DNA of 64,000 nucleotides from Osedax fenrisi. Taxonomy: Eukaryota > Annelida > Polychaeta > Sabellida > Siboglinidae. The position numbers and the translations under genes were made by a program. Positions 12,626-27,784 of this stretch are shown one piece after another; positions within the stretch are counted from its first letter, which is position 1, and every line of letters starts with the position of its first letter. The stretch lies in the NCBI GenBank assembly GCA_964019155.1, contig OZ025243.1, forward strand, positions 84,455,083-84,519,082. Direction: 5' to 3'. Under the pieces are notes generated by a model. That model made no database searches. It saw nothing but the letters and a program-made list of their open reading frames with translations, and was not told where the DNA came from.

Positions 12626-14655
12626 TTGACAGACAACCAGAAACAACTCGTCTCCGCTAAATCAATCTCCGCTAAACCAATCTCCGATAAATCAATCATC
12701 GAAAAACCAACTATCGTTATCAGGAATATTATGAACATACAAACGGCATCGATGCTTAAGAAGATAAAATGGTATTATCATCAGAAGAGCATCACACATT
12801 CGGACAATTTTATAACTCTTATAGATATCAGCTTTTAGTTTGTGTATATATATATATATAATAAAGAGATTCTCATAAGAGAAATAAATTAGATATGCAT
12901 TTACATGATATAATTAAGATTATAGTTCTGTAATCATATCTAGAATAGTCTAATGTTATTTCCTTATGAGAATCTCTTTAATATATTAAAATTAACTATT
13001 TACTTTATTATCTCAATATATATGAAATAATTATATTGAGTATATTTATATATATATATGCATTACATATATTTGCACATATACATATATCAACTGGTAA
13101 TAAATACTATATATTATATGTATCGTATGCATATTTATACAATGTGTTTTTACGATAAAATAGATGAAAAATAAAAATTGATAAAATACATTCTAGAGAA
13201 ACCAGTAATAGCCCCTAAGTAAATATACGTCGAAAGATATGTAATATTATTTACAAAATATATATAAATGATATATAATTACCATAATACAAAATAATAT
13301 ACAATATTGTATTCATTTAACATTTATCTAGAAAATATATAGGTATAATAAAAAAATAACAATATTCAATATATTTTAAGTTAAACACTTCTTAAATATA
13401 TATGTAATTTATAAATATATTTAAAATTCATATTTTATATATACAGGCATTATACATATTCAGAAGTAAAATAAGATTAATCAAAATATAAAATACATAT
13501 ATAGTTAAGATATACAAGATGAAGCATGGCCGCAATCCACCTTATACAGAGAGAGCCGAGACAAAATTAATTATGAAGTATATAGCAGATGAACACTACG
13601 ACCCAGTACAAATTGTTCGCAAGTACAAAGCTTTTATTTCGTATTTGTAGATTATAACTTTAAATACAGACCCCTGTATATATTATTAAACTTTCGATTA
13701 CTGGCTATAGGTATAATATATAGGTATAATATAAAAATAACAATATTCAATATATTTTAAGTTAAACACTTCTTAAATATATATGTAATTTATAAATATA
13801 TTAAATTCATATATTATATATACAGGCATTATACATATTCAGAAGTAAAATAAGCTTGATCAAAATATAACATACACATATAGTTTATAAAAATATATAT
13901 TAGATTTTAATTCATAATAAATTAAAATACATCAAATGAAATGTTAAAAGAATATTCTATACGTTTTTGAGGTATTGATATGTTAGGCTTACGTCTATAT
14001 AATTTAGGGCATACATGCCTATCGTGAAATAAGGCATTACTGGGTATTTATTGAAACAATAGTCTAATATGTGGAGATGGAAGTGAATGTAATAATAGGC
14101 ATCATTATGTACGTGATACGCTCTATCAAATACTGAATTCAGTAGGCCTTCTCTATTTTTAGAAACAGCTAATCTGATCCCAGGTAATATTTTACGTCCT
14201 GGACATTTTCAGTAACTATCTGGTCTTTAGTAAATTCAGTCGCCATCAATGCTTCAATCACCAAACCGCTGCAGAATACTACTATTTTAATTGAGGTTGA
14301 TTTTGTAGCTGGTGAGTATGAAAAATCTAAAGATGACAACGATTGCAATGATGCAGGCATTATTTCACTCCATTTCATTACCGAGAAATTTGGTTGTTAG
14401 GGTTAGATTTCCAAAAATATGATTAGCTATATATCTAATCAATTTACTATGGAAAATAGTTATAAACCCTTAAATTAGTTAAATTTTTATCTAAAACTTT
14501 CTGTAGCCATTCACGGAGTAAATACCATTATGATTATTTTGAGGTCAGATTTTGAATTTGACACATATTAATATGAATTCTGAAAAAGAAGCGAGCTCAT
14601 CACCGTCTGATAAAGATTGCATAAAGGAGATGATAGATAGCGTTACCCTATCGGT
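12626..14655 (+). repeat. Satellite monomer type B (long, 2030 bp)
   Basis: This is the 9,420-bp partner of the monomer at 3206, with the same CTTAAG variant and the same short deletion. The insert frame is at 13519-13650. Confidence 0.95.
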
Positions 14656-16704
14656 TTGACAGACAACCAGAAACAACTCGTCTCCGCTAAATCAATCTCC
14701 GCTAAACCAATCTCCGATAAATCAATCATCGAAAAACCAACTATCGTTATCAGGAATATTATGAACATACAAACGGCATCGATGCTAAAGAAGATAAAAT
14801 GGTATTATCATCAGAAGAGCATCACACATTCGGACAATTTTATAACTCTTATAGATATCAGCTTTTAGTTTGTGTATATATATATATATATATAATAAAG
14901 AGATTCTCATAAGAGAAATAAATTAGATATGCATTTACATGATATAATTAAGATTATAGTTCTGTAATCATATCTAGAATAGTCTAATGTTATTTCCTTA
15001 TGAGAATCTCTTTAATATATTAAAATTAACTATTTACTTTATTATCTCAATATATATGAAATAATTATATTGAGTATATTTATATATATATATGCATTAC
15101 ATATATTTGCACATATACATATATCAACTGGTAATAAATACTATATATTATATGTATCGTATGCATATTTATACAATGTGTTTTTACGATAACATTAGAT
15201 GAAAAATAAAAATTGATAAAATACATTCTAGAGAAACCAGTAATAGCCCCTAAGTAAATATACGTCGAAAGATATGTAATATTATTTACAAAATATATAT
15301 AAATGATATATAATTACCATAATACAAAATAATATACAATATTGTATTCATTTAACATTTATCTAGAAAATATATAGGTATAATAAAAAAATAACAATAT
15401 TCAATATATTTTAAGTTAAACACTTCTTAAATATATATGTAATTTATAAATATATTTAAAATTCATATTTTATATATACAGGCATTATACATATCCAGAA
15501 GTAAAATAAGATTAATCAAAATATAACATACATATATAGTTAAGATATACAAGATGAAGCATGGCCGCAATCCACCTTATACAGAGAGAGCCGAGACAAA
15601 ATTAATTATGAAGTATATAGCAGATGAACACTACGACCCAGTACAAATTGTTCGCAAGTACAAAGCTTTTATTTCGTATTTGTAGATTATAACTTTAAAT
15701 ACAGACCCCTGTATATATTATTAAACTTTCGATTACTGGCTATAGGTATAATATATAGGTATAATATAAAAATAACAATATTCAATATATTTTAAGTTAA
15801 ACACTTCTTAAATATATATGTAATTTATAAATATATTAAATTCATATATTATATATACAGGCATTATACATATTCAGAAGTAAAATAAGCTTGATTCTTA
15901 TATCTACATCAAAATATAACATACATATATAGTTTATAAAAATATATATTAGATTTTAATTCATAATAAATTAAAATACATCAAATGAAATGTTAAAAGA
16001 ATATTCTATACGTTTTTGAGGTATTGATATGTTAGGCTTACGTCTATATAATTTAGGGCATACATGCCTATCGTGAAATAAGGCATTACTGGGTATTTAT
16101 TGAAACAATAGTCTAATATGTGGAGATGGAAGTGAATGTAATAATAGGCATCATAATGTACGTGATACGCTCTATCAAATACTGAATTCAGTAGGCCTTC
16201 TCTATTTTTGGAAACAGCTAATCTGATCCCAGGTAATATTTTACGTCCTGGACATTTTGAGTAACTATCTGGTCTTTAGGAAATTCAGTCGTCATCAATG
16301 CTTCAATTAACTAATCTCTGCAGAATACTACTATTTTAATTGAGGTTGATTTCGTAGCTGGTGAGTATGAAAAATCAAAAGATGATAACGATTGCAATGA
16401 TGCAGGCATTATTTCACTCCATTTCATTACTGAGAAATTTGGTAGTTAGGGTTAGATTTCCAAAAATATGATTAGCTATATATCTAATCAATTAACTATG
16501 GAAAATAGTTATAAACCCTTAAATTAGTTAAATTTTTATCTAAAACTTTCTGTAGCCATTCACGGAGTAAATACCATTATGATTATTTTGAGGTCAGATT
16601 TTGAATTTGACACATATTAATATGAATTCTGAAAAAGAAGCGAGCTCATCACCGTCTGATAAAGATTGCATAAAGGAGATGATAGATAGCGTTACCCTAT
16701 CGGT
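14656..16704 (+). repeat. Satellite monomer type D' (long, 2049 bp, C/D recombinant)
   Basis: It begins like type C, with the long (TA)n run near 14875, then continues as type D (CATATCCAGAAG near 15493). A C-to-D switch explains its 4 extra bases. Here the 9,420-bp order breaks, because one C and one D monomer are replaced by this hybrid. The insert frame is at 15554-15685. Confidence 0.93.
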
Positions 16705-18349
16705 TTGACAGACAACCAGAAACAACTCGTCTCCGCTAAATCAATCTCCGCTAAACCAATCTCCGATAAATCAATCATCGAAAAACCAACTATCGTTATC
16801 AGGAATATTATGAACATACAAACGGCATCGATGCTAAAGAAGATAAAATGGTATTATCATCAGAAGAGCATCACATATTCGGACAATTTTATAACTCTTA
16901 TAGATATCAGCTTTTAGTTTGTGTATATATATATATATAATAAAGAGATTCTCATAAGAGAAATAAATTAGATATGCATTTACATGATATAATTAAGATT
17001 ATAGTTCTGTAATCATATCTAGAATAGTCTAATGTTATTTCCTTATGAGAATCTCTTTAATATATTAAAATTAACTATTTACTTTATAATCTCAATATAT
17101 ATGAAACAATTATATTGAGTATATTTATATGTATATATATATGCATTACATATATTTGCACATATACATATATCAACTGGTAATAAATACTATATATTAT
17201 ATGTATCGTATGCATATTTATACAATGTGTTAACTCGATAACATTAGATGAAAAATAAAAATAGATAAAATACATTCTAGAGAAGTCCGTAATAGCCCCT
17301 AAGTAAATATATGTCGAAAGATATGTAATATTGTTTACAAAATATATATAATTACCATAATACAAAATAATATACAATATTGTATTCATTTAACATTTAT
17401 CTAGAAAATATATAGGTATAATATAAAAATAACAATATTCAATATATTTTAAGTTAAACATTTCTTAAATATATATGTAATTTATAAATATATTTAAAAT
17501 TCATATATTATATATACAGGCATTATACATATTCAGAAGTAAAATAAGCTTGATCAAAATATAACATACATATATAGTTTATAAAAATATATATTAGATT
17601 TTAATTCATAAAAAATTAAAATACATCAAATGAAATGTTAAAAGAATATTCTATACGTTTTTGAGGTATTGATATGTTAGGCTTACGTCTATATAATTTA
17701 GGGCATACATGCCTATCGTGAAATAAGGCATTACTGGGTATTTATTGAAACAATAGTCTAATATGTGGAGATGGAAGTGAATGTAATAATAGGCATCATT
17801 ATGTACGTGATACGCTCTATCAAATACTGAATTCAGTAGGCCTTCTCTATTTTTAGAAACAGCTAATCTGATCCCAGGTAATATTTTACGTCCTGGACAT
17901 TTTCAGTAACTATCTGGTCTTTAGGAAATTCAGTCGCCATCAATGCTTCAATCACCAAACCGCTGCAGAATACTACTATTTTAATTGAGGTTGATTTTGT
18001 AGCTGGTGAGTATGAAAAATCTAAAGATGACAACGATTGCAATGATGCAGGCATTATTTCACTCCATTTCATTACCGAGAAATTTGGTTGTTAGGGTTAG
18101 ATTTCCAAAAATATGATTAGCTATATATCTAATCAATTTACTATGGAAAATAGTTATAAACCCTTAAATTAGTTAAATTTTTATCTAAAACTTTCTGTAG
18201 CCATTCACGGAGTAAATACCATTATGATTATTTTGAGGTCAGATTTTGAATTTGACACATATTAATATGAATTCTGAAAAAGAAGCGAGCTCATCACCGT
18301 CTGATAAAGATTGCATAAAGGAGATGATAGATAGCGTTACCCTATCGGT
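16705..18349 (+). repeat. Satellite monomer type E (short, 1645 bp)
   Basis: It carries all three E markers (ATCACATATTCGG, the ATGAAACAATT variant and GTGTTAACTCG) and matches the monomer at 8936. Confidence 0.94.
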
Positions 18350-20004
18350 TTGACAGACAACCAGAAACAACTCGTCTCCGCTAAATCAATCTCCGCTAAA
18401 CCAATCTCCGATAAATCAATCATCGAAAAACCAACTATCGTTATCAGGAATATTATGAACATACAAACGGCATCGATGCTAAAGAAGATAAAATGGTATT
18501 ATCATCAGAAGAGCATCACACATTCGGACAATTTTATAACTCTTATAGATATCAGCTTTTAGTTTGTGTATATATATATATATATATAATAAAGAGATTC
18601 TCATAAGAGAAATAAATTAGATATGCATTTACATGATATAATTAAGATTATAGTTCTGTAATCATATCTAGAATAGTCTAATGTTATTTCCTTATGAGAA
18701 TCTCTTTAATATATTAAAATTAACTATTTACTTTATTATCTCAATATATATGAAATAATTATATTGAGTATATTTATATGTATATATATATGCATTACAT
18801 ATATTTGCACATATACATATATCAACTGGTAATAAATACTATATATTATATGTATCGTATGAATATTTATACAATGTGTTTTTACGATAACATTAGATGA
18901 AAAATAAAAATAGATAAAATACATTCTAGAGAAGTCCGTAATAGCCCCTAAGTAAATATATGTCGAAAGATATGTAATATTGTTTACAAAATATATATAA
19001 TTACCATAATACAAAATAATATACAATATTGTATTCATTTAACATTTATCTAGAAAATATATAGGTATAATATAAAAATAACAATATTCAATATATTTTA
19101 AGTTAAACACTTCTTAAATATATATGTAATTTATAAATATATTTAAAATTCATATATTATATATACAGGCATTATACATATTCAAAAGTAAAATAAGCTC
19201 GATTCTACATCAAAATATAACATACATATATAATTTATAAAAATATATATTAGATTTTAATTCATGATAAATTAAAATACATCAAATGAAATGTGAATAT
19301 AATATTCTATACGTTTGTGAGGTATTGACATGTTAGGCTTATCTCTATATAATATATCGCATATATGCCTGTCTTGAAAAAAGTTATTACTGGGTATTTA
19401 TTGAAACAATAGGCTATTAAGTGGAGATGGAAGTGAATGTAATAATAGGCATCATTATGTACATGATACGCTCTATCAAATACTGAATTCAGTAGGCCTT
19501 CTCTATTTTTAGAAACAGCTAATCTGATCCCAGGTAATATTTTACGTCCTGGACATTTTCAGTAACTTTCTGGTCTTTAGGAAATGCAGTCGCCATCAAT
19601 GCTTCAATCACCAAACCGCTGCAGAATACTACTATTTTAATTGAGGTTGATTTTGTAGCTGGTGAGTATGAAAAATCTAAAGATGATAACGATTGCAATG
19701 ATGCAGGCATTATTTCACTCCATTTCATTACTGAGAAATTTGGTTGTTAGGGTTAGATTTCCAAAATATGATTAGCTATATATCTAATCAATTTACTATG
19801 GAAAATAGTTATAAACCCTTAAATTAGTTAAATTTTTATCTAAAACTTTCTGTAGCCATTCACGGAGTAAATACCATTATGATTATTTTGAGGTCAGATT
19901 TTGAATTTGACACATATTAATATGAATTCTGAAAAAGAAGCGAGCTCATCACCGTCTGATAAAGATTGCATAAAGGAGATGATAGATAGCGTTACCCTAT
20001 CGGT
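18350..20004 (+). repeat. Satellite monomer type C (short, 1655 bp)
   Basis: It matches the monomer at 5236, including the long (TA)n run near 18568 and CAAAAGTAAAATAAGCTCG near 19183. The order here is E-C-D-E, which differs from the first block. Confidence 0.94.
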
Positions 20005-22049
20005 TTGACAGACAACCAGAAACAACTCGTCTCCGCTAAATCAATCTCCGCTAAACCAATCTCCGATAAATCAATCATCGAAAAACCAACTATCGTTATC
20101 AGGAATATTATGAACATACAAACGGCATCGATGCTAAAGAAGATAAAATGGTATTATCATCAGAAGAGCATCACACATTCGGACAATTTTATAACTCTTA
20201 TAGATATCAGCTTTTAGTTTGTGTATATATATATATATAATAAAGAGATTCTCATAAGAGAAATAAATTAGATATGCATTTACATGATATAATTAAGATT
20301 ATAGTTCTGTAATCATATCTAGAATAGTCTAATGTTATTTCCTTATGAGAATCTCTTTAATATATTAAAATTAACTATTTACTTTATTATCTCAATATAT
20401 ATGAAATAATTATATTGAGTATATTTATATATATATATGCATTACATATATTTGCACATATACATATATCAACTGGTAATAAATACTATATATTATATGT
20501 ATCGTATGCATATTTATACAATGTGTTTTTACGATAACATTAGATGAAAAATAAAAATTGATAAAATACATTCTAGAGAAACCAGTAATAGCCCCTAAGT
20601 AAATATACGTCGAAAGATATGTAATATTATTTACAAAATATATATAAATGATATATAATTACCATAATACAAAATAATATACAATATTGTATTCATTTAA
20701 CATTTATCTAGAAAATATATAGGTATAATAAAAAAATAACAATATTCAATATATTTTAAGTTAAACACTTCTTAAATATATATGTAATTTATAAATATAT
20801 TTAAAATTCATATTTTATATATACAGGCATTATACATATCCAGAAGTAAAATAAGATTAATCAAAATATAACATACATATATAGTTAAGATATACAAGAT
20901 GAAGCATGGCCGCAATCCACCTTATACAGAGAGAGCCGAGACAAAATTAATTATGAAGTATATAGCAGATGAACACTACGACCCAGTACAAATTGTTCGC
21001 AAGTACAAAGCTTTTATTTCGTATTTGTAGATTATAACTTTAAATACAGACCCCTGTATATATTATTAAACTTTCGATTACTGGCTATAGGTATAATATA
21101 TAGGTATAATATAAAAATAACAATATTCAATATATTTTAAGTTAAACACTTCTTAAATATATATGTAATTTATAAATATATTAAATTCATATATTATATA
21201 TACAGGCATTATACATATTCAGAAGTAAAATAAGCTTGATTCTTATATCTACATCAAAATATAACATACATATATAGTTTATAAAAATATATATTAGATT
21301 TTAATTCATAATAAATTAAAATACATCAAATGAAATGTTAAAAGAATATTCTATACGTTTTTGAGGTATTGATATGTTAGGCTTACGTCTATATAATTTA
21401 GGGCATACATGCCTATCGTGAAATAAGGCATTACTGGGTATTTATTGAAACAATAGTCTAATATGTGGAGATGGAAGTGAATGTAATAATAGGCATCATA
21501 ATGTACGTGATACGCTCTATCAAATACTGAATTCAGTAGGCCTTCTCTATTTTTGGAAACAGCTAATCTGATCCCAGGTAATATTTTACGTCCTGGACAT
21601 TTTGAGTAACTATCTGGTCTTTAGGAAATTCAGTCGTCATCAATGCTTCAATTAACTAATCTCTGCAGAATACTACTATTTTAATTGAGGTTGATTTCGT
21701 AGCTGGTGAGTATGAAAAATCAAAAGATGATAACGATTGCAATGATGCAGGCATTATTTCACTCCATTTCATTACTGAGAAATTTGGTAGTTAGGGTTAG
21801 ATTTCCAAAAATATGATTAGCTATATATCTAATCAATTAACTATGGAAAATAGTTATAAACCCTTAAATTAGTTAAATTTTTATCTAAAACTTTCTGTAG
21901 CCATTCACGGAGTAAATACCATTATGATTATTTTGAGGTCAGATTTTGAATTTGACACATATTAATATGAATTCTGAAAAAGAAGCGAGCTCATCACCGT
22001 CTGATAAAGATTGCATAAAGGAGATGATAGATAGCGTTACCCTATCGGT
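20005..22049 (+). repeat. Satellite monomer type D (long, 2045 bp)
   Basis: It carries CATATCCAGAAG near 20836 and the GGTAGTTAGGG variant near 21786. The insert frame is at 20899-21030. It matches the monomer at 6891. Confidence 0.94.
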
Positions 22050-23694
22050 TTGACAGACAACCAGAAACAACTCGTCTCCGCTAAATCAATCTCCGCTAAA
22101 CCAATCTCCGATAAATCAATCATCGAAAAACCAACTATCGTTATCAGGAATATTATGAACATACAAACGGCATCGATGCTAAAGAAGATAAAATGGTATT
22201 ATCATCAGAAGAGCATCACATATTCGGACAATTTTATAACTCTTATAGATATCAGCTTTTAGTTTGTGTATATATATATATATAATAAAGAGATTCTCAT
22301 AAGAGAAATAAATTAGATATGCATTTACATGATATAATTAAGATTATAGTTCTGTAATCATATCTAGAATAGTCTAATGTTATTTCCTTATGAGAATCTC
22401 TTTAATATATTAAAATTAACTATTTACTTTATAATCTCAATATATATGAAACAATTATATTGAGTATATTTATATGTATATATATATGCATTACATATAT
22501 TTGCACATATACATATATCAACTGGTAATAAATACTATATATTATATGTATCGTATGCATATTTATACAATGTGTTAACTCGATAACATTAGATGAAAAA
22601 TAAAAATAGATAAAATACATTCTAGAGAAGTCCGTAATAGCCCCTAAGTAAATATATGTCGAAAGATATGTAATATTGTTTACAAAATATATATAATTAC
22701 CATAATACAAAATAATATACAATATTGTATTCATTTAACATTTATCTAGAAAATATATAGGTATAATATAAAAATAACAATATTCAATATATTTTAAGTT
22801 AAACATTTCTTAAATATATATGTAATTTATAAATATATTTAAAATTCATATATTATATATACAGGCATTATACATATTCAGAAGTAAAATAAGCTTGATC
22901 AAAATATAACATACATATATAGTTTATAAAAATATATATTAGATTTTAATTCATAAAAAATTAAAATACATCAAATGAAATGTTAAAAGAATATTCTATA
23001 CGTTTTTGAGGTATTGATATGTTAGGCTTACGTCTATATAATTTAGGGCATACATGCCTATCGTGAAATAAGGCATTACTGGGTATTTATTGAAACAATA
23101 GTCTAATATGTGGAGATGGAAGTGAATGTAATAATAGGCATCATTATGTACGTGATACGCTCTATCAAATACTGAATTCAGTAGGCCTTCTCTATTTTTA
23201 GAAACAGCTAATCTGATCCCAGGTAATATTTTACGTCCTGGACATTTTCAGTAACTATCTGGTCTTTAGGAAATTCAGTCGCCATCAATGCTTCAATCAC
23301 CAAACCGCTGCAGAATACTACTATTTTAATTGAGGTTGATTTTGTAGCTGGTGAGTATGAAAAATCTAAAGATGACAACGATTGCAATGATGCAGGCATT
23401 ATTTCACTCCATTTCATTACCGAGAAATTTGGTTGTTAGGGTTAGATTTCCAAAAATATGATTAGCTATATATCTAATCAATTTACTATGGAAAATAGTT
23501 ATAAACCCTTAAATTAGTTAAATTTTTATCTAAAACTTTCTGTAGCCATTCACGGAGTAAATACCATTATGATTATTTTGAGGTCAGATTTTGAATTTGA
23601 CACATATTAATATGAATTCTGAAAAAGAAGCGAGCTCATCACCGTCTGATAAAGATTGCATAAAGGAGATGATAGATAGCGTTACCCTATCGGT
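22050..23694 (+). repeat. Satellite monomer type E (short, 1645 bp)
   Basis: It carries the E markers (ATCACATATTCGG near 22214, GTGTTAACTCG near 22572) and matches the monomers at 8936 and 16705. Confidence 0.94.
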
Positions 23695-25739
23695 TTGACA
23701 GACAACCAGAAACAACTCGTCTCCGCTAAATCAATCTCCGCTAAACCAATCTCCGATAAATCAATCATCGAAAAACCAACTATCGTTATCAGGAATATTA
23801 TGAACATACAAACGGCATCGATGCTAAAGAAGATAAAATGGTATTATCATCAGAAGAGCATCACACATTCGGACAATTTTATAACTCTTATAGATATCAG
23901 CTTTTAGTTTGTGTATATATATATATATAATAAAGAGATTCTCATAAGAGAAATACATTAGATATGCATTTACATGATATAATTAAGATTATAGTTCTGT
24001 AATCATATCTAGAATAGTCTAATGTTATTTCCTTATGAGAATCTCTTTAATATATTAAAATTAACTATTTACTTTATTATCTCAATATATATGAAATAAT
24101 TATATTGAGTATATTTATATATATATATGCATTACATATATTTGCACATATACATATATCAACTGGTAATAAATACTATATATTATATGTATCGTATGCA
24201 TATTTATACAATGTGTTTTTACGATAACATTAGATGAAAAATAAAAATTGATAAAATACATTCTAGAGAAACCAGTAATAGCCCCTAAGTAAATATACGT
24301 CGAAAGATATGTAATATTATTTACAAAATATATATAAATGATATATAATTACCATAATACAAAATAATATACAATATTGTATTCATTTAACATTTATCTA
24401 GAAAATATATAGGTATAATAAAAAAATAACAATATTCAATATATTTTAAGTTAAACACTTCTTAAATATATATGTAATTTATAAATATATTTAAAATTCA
24501 TATTTTATATATACAGGCATTATACATATTCAGAAGTAAAATAAGATTAATCAAAATATAACATACATATATAGTTAAGATATACAAGATGAAGCATGGC
24601 CGCAATCCACCTTATACAGAGAGAGCCGAGACAAAATTAATTATGAAGTATATAGCAGATGAACACTACGACCCAGTACAAATTGTTCGCAAGTACAAAG
24701 CTTTTATATCGTATTTGTAGATTATAACTTTAAATACAGACCCCTGTATATATTATTAAACTTTCGATTACTGGCTATAGGTATAATATATAGGTATAAT
24801 ATAAAAATAACAATATTCAATATATTTTAAGTTAAACACTTCTTAAATATATATGTAATTTATAAATATATTAAATTCATATATTATATATACAGGCATT
24901 ATACATATTCAGAAGTAAAATAAGCTTGATTCTTATATCTACATCAAAATATAACATACATATATAGTTTATAAAAATATATATTAGATTTTAATTCATG
25001 ATAAATTAAAATACATCAAATTAAATGTGAAAAGAATATTCTATACGTTTGTGAGGTATTAACATGTTAGGCTTACCTCTATATAATATATCGCATACAT
25101 GCCTGTCTTGAAAAAAGGCATTACTGGGTATTTATTGAAACAATAGTCTAATATGTGGAGATGGAAGTGAATGTAATAATAGGCATCATTATGTACGTGA
25201 TACGCTCTATCAAATACTGAATTCAGTAGGCCTTCTCTATTTTTAGAAACAGCTAATCTGATCCCAGGTAATATTTTACGTCCTGGACATTTTCAGTAAC
25301 TATCTGGTCTTTAGGAAATTCAGTCGTCATCAATGCTTCAATTAACTAATCTCTGCAGAATACTACTATTTTAATTGAGGTTGATTTTGTAGCTGGTGAG
25401 TATGAAAAATCTAAAGATGATAACGATTGCAATGATGCAGGCATTATTTCACTCCATTTCATTACTGAGAAATTTGGTTGTTAGGGTTAGGTTTCCAAAA
25501 ATATGATTAGCTATATATCTAATCAATTAACTATGGAAAATAGTTATAAACCCTTAAATTAGTTAAATTTTTATCTAAAACTTTCTGTAGCCATTCACGG
25601 AGTAAATACCATTATGATTATTTTGAGGTCAGATTTTGAATTTGACACATATTAATATGAATTCTGAAAAAGAAGCGAGCTCATCACCGTCTGATAAAGA
25701 TTGCATAAAGGAGATGATAGATAGCGTTACCCTATCGGT
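23695..25739 (+). repeat. Satellite monomer type A (long, 2045 bp)
   Basis: This is the first monomer of the 11,465-bp block A-A-B-C-D-E. The A marker AGAAATACATTAG is near 23950 and the insert frame is at 24589-24720. Confidence 0.94.
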
Positions 25740-27784
25740 TTGACAGACAACCAGAAACAACTCGTCTCCGCTAAATCAATCTCCGCTAAACCAATCTCCG
25801 ATAAATCAATCATCGAAAAACCAACTATCGTTATCAGGAATATTATGAACATACAAACGGCATCGATGCTAAAGAAGATAAAATGGTATTATCATCAGAA
25901 GAGCATCACACATTCGGACAATTTTATAACTCTTATAGATATCAGCTTTTAGTTTGTGTATATATATATATATAATAAAGAGATTCTCATAAGAGAAATA
26001 CATTAGATATGCATTTACATGATATAATTAAGATTATAGTTCTGTAATCATATCTAGAATAGTCTAATGTTATTTCCTTATGAGAATCTCTTTAATATAT
26101 TAAAATTAACTATTTACTTTATTATCTCAATATATATGAAATAATTATATTGAGTATATTTATATATATATATGCATTACATATATTTGCACATATACAT
26201 ATATCAACTGGTAATAAATACTATATATTATATGTATCGTATGCATATTTATACAATGTGTTTTTACGATAACATTAGATGAAAAATAAAAATTGATAAA
26301 ATACATTCTAGAGAAACCAGTAATAGCCCCTAAGTAAATATACGTCGAAAGATATGTAATATTATTTACAAAATATATATAAATGATATATAATTACCAT
26401 AATACAAAATAATATACAATATTGTATTCATTTAACATTTATCTAGAAAATATATAGGTATAATAAAAAAATAACAATATTCAATATATTTTAAGTTAAA
26501 CACTTCTTAAATATATATGTAATTTATAAATATATTTAAAATTCATATTTTATATATACAGGCATTATACATATTCAGAAGTAAAATAAGATTAATCAAA
26601 ATATAACATACATATATAGTTAAGATATACAAGATGAAGCATGGCCGCAATCCACCTTATACAGAGAGAGCCGAGACAAAATTAATTATGAAGTATATAG
26701 CAGATGAACACTACGACCCAGTACAAATTGTTCGCAAGTACAAAGCTTTTATATCGTATTTGTAGATTATAACTTTAAATACAGACCCCTGTATATATTA
26801 TTAAACTTTCGATTACTGGCTATAGGTATAATATATAGGTATAATATAAAAATAACAATATTCAATATATTTTAAGTTAAACACTTCTTAAATATATATG
26901 TAATTTATAAATATATTAAATTCATATATTATATATACAGGCATTATACATATTCAGAAGTAAAATAAGCTTGATTCTTATATCTACATCAAAATATAAC
27001 ATACATATATAGTTTATAAAAATATATATTAGATTTTAATTCATGATAAATTAAAATACATCAAATTAAATGTGAAAAGAATATTCTATACGTTTGTGAG
27101 GTATTAACATGTTAGGCTTACCTCTATATAATATATCGCATACATGCCTGTCTTGAAAAAAGGCATTACTGGGTATTTATTGAAACAATAGTCTAATATG
27201 TGGAGATGGAAGTGAATGTAATAATAGGCATCATTATGTACGTGATACGCTCTATCAAATACTGAATTCAGTAGGCCTTCTCTATTTTTAGAAACAGCTA
27301 ATCTGATCCCAGGTAATATTTTACGTCCTGGACATTTTCAGTAACTATCTGGTCTTTAGGAAATTCAGTCGTCATCAATGCTTCAATTAACTAATCTCTG
27401 CAGAATACTACTATTTTAATTGAGGTTGATTTTGTAGCTGGTGAGTATGAAAAATCTAAAGATGATAACGATTGCAATGATGCAGGCATTATTTCACTCC
27501 ATTTCATTACTGAGAAATTTGGTTGTTAGGGTTAGGTTTCCAAAAATATGATTAGCTATATATCTAATCAATTAACTATGGAAAATAGTTATAAACCCTT
27601 AAATTAGTTAAATTTTTATCTAAAACTTTCTGTAGCCATTCACGGAGTAAATACCATTATGATTATTTTGAGGTCAGATTTTGAATTTGACACATATTAA
27701 TATGAATTCTGAAAAAGAAGCGAGCTCATCACCGTCTGATAAAGATTGCATAAAGGAGATGATAGATAGCGTTACCCTATCGGT
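25740..27784 (+). repeat. Satellite monomer type A (long, 2045 bp)
   Basis: This is a direct tandem copy of the preceding A monomer. The A-A pair distinguishes the 11,465-bp block from the 9,420-bp block by exactly one 2,045-bp monomer. The insert frame is at 26634-26765. Confidence 0.94.
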
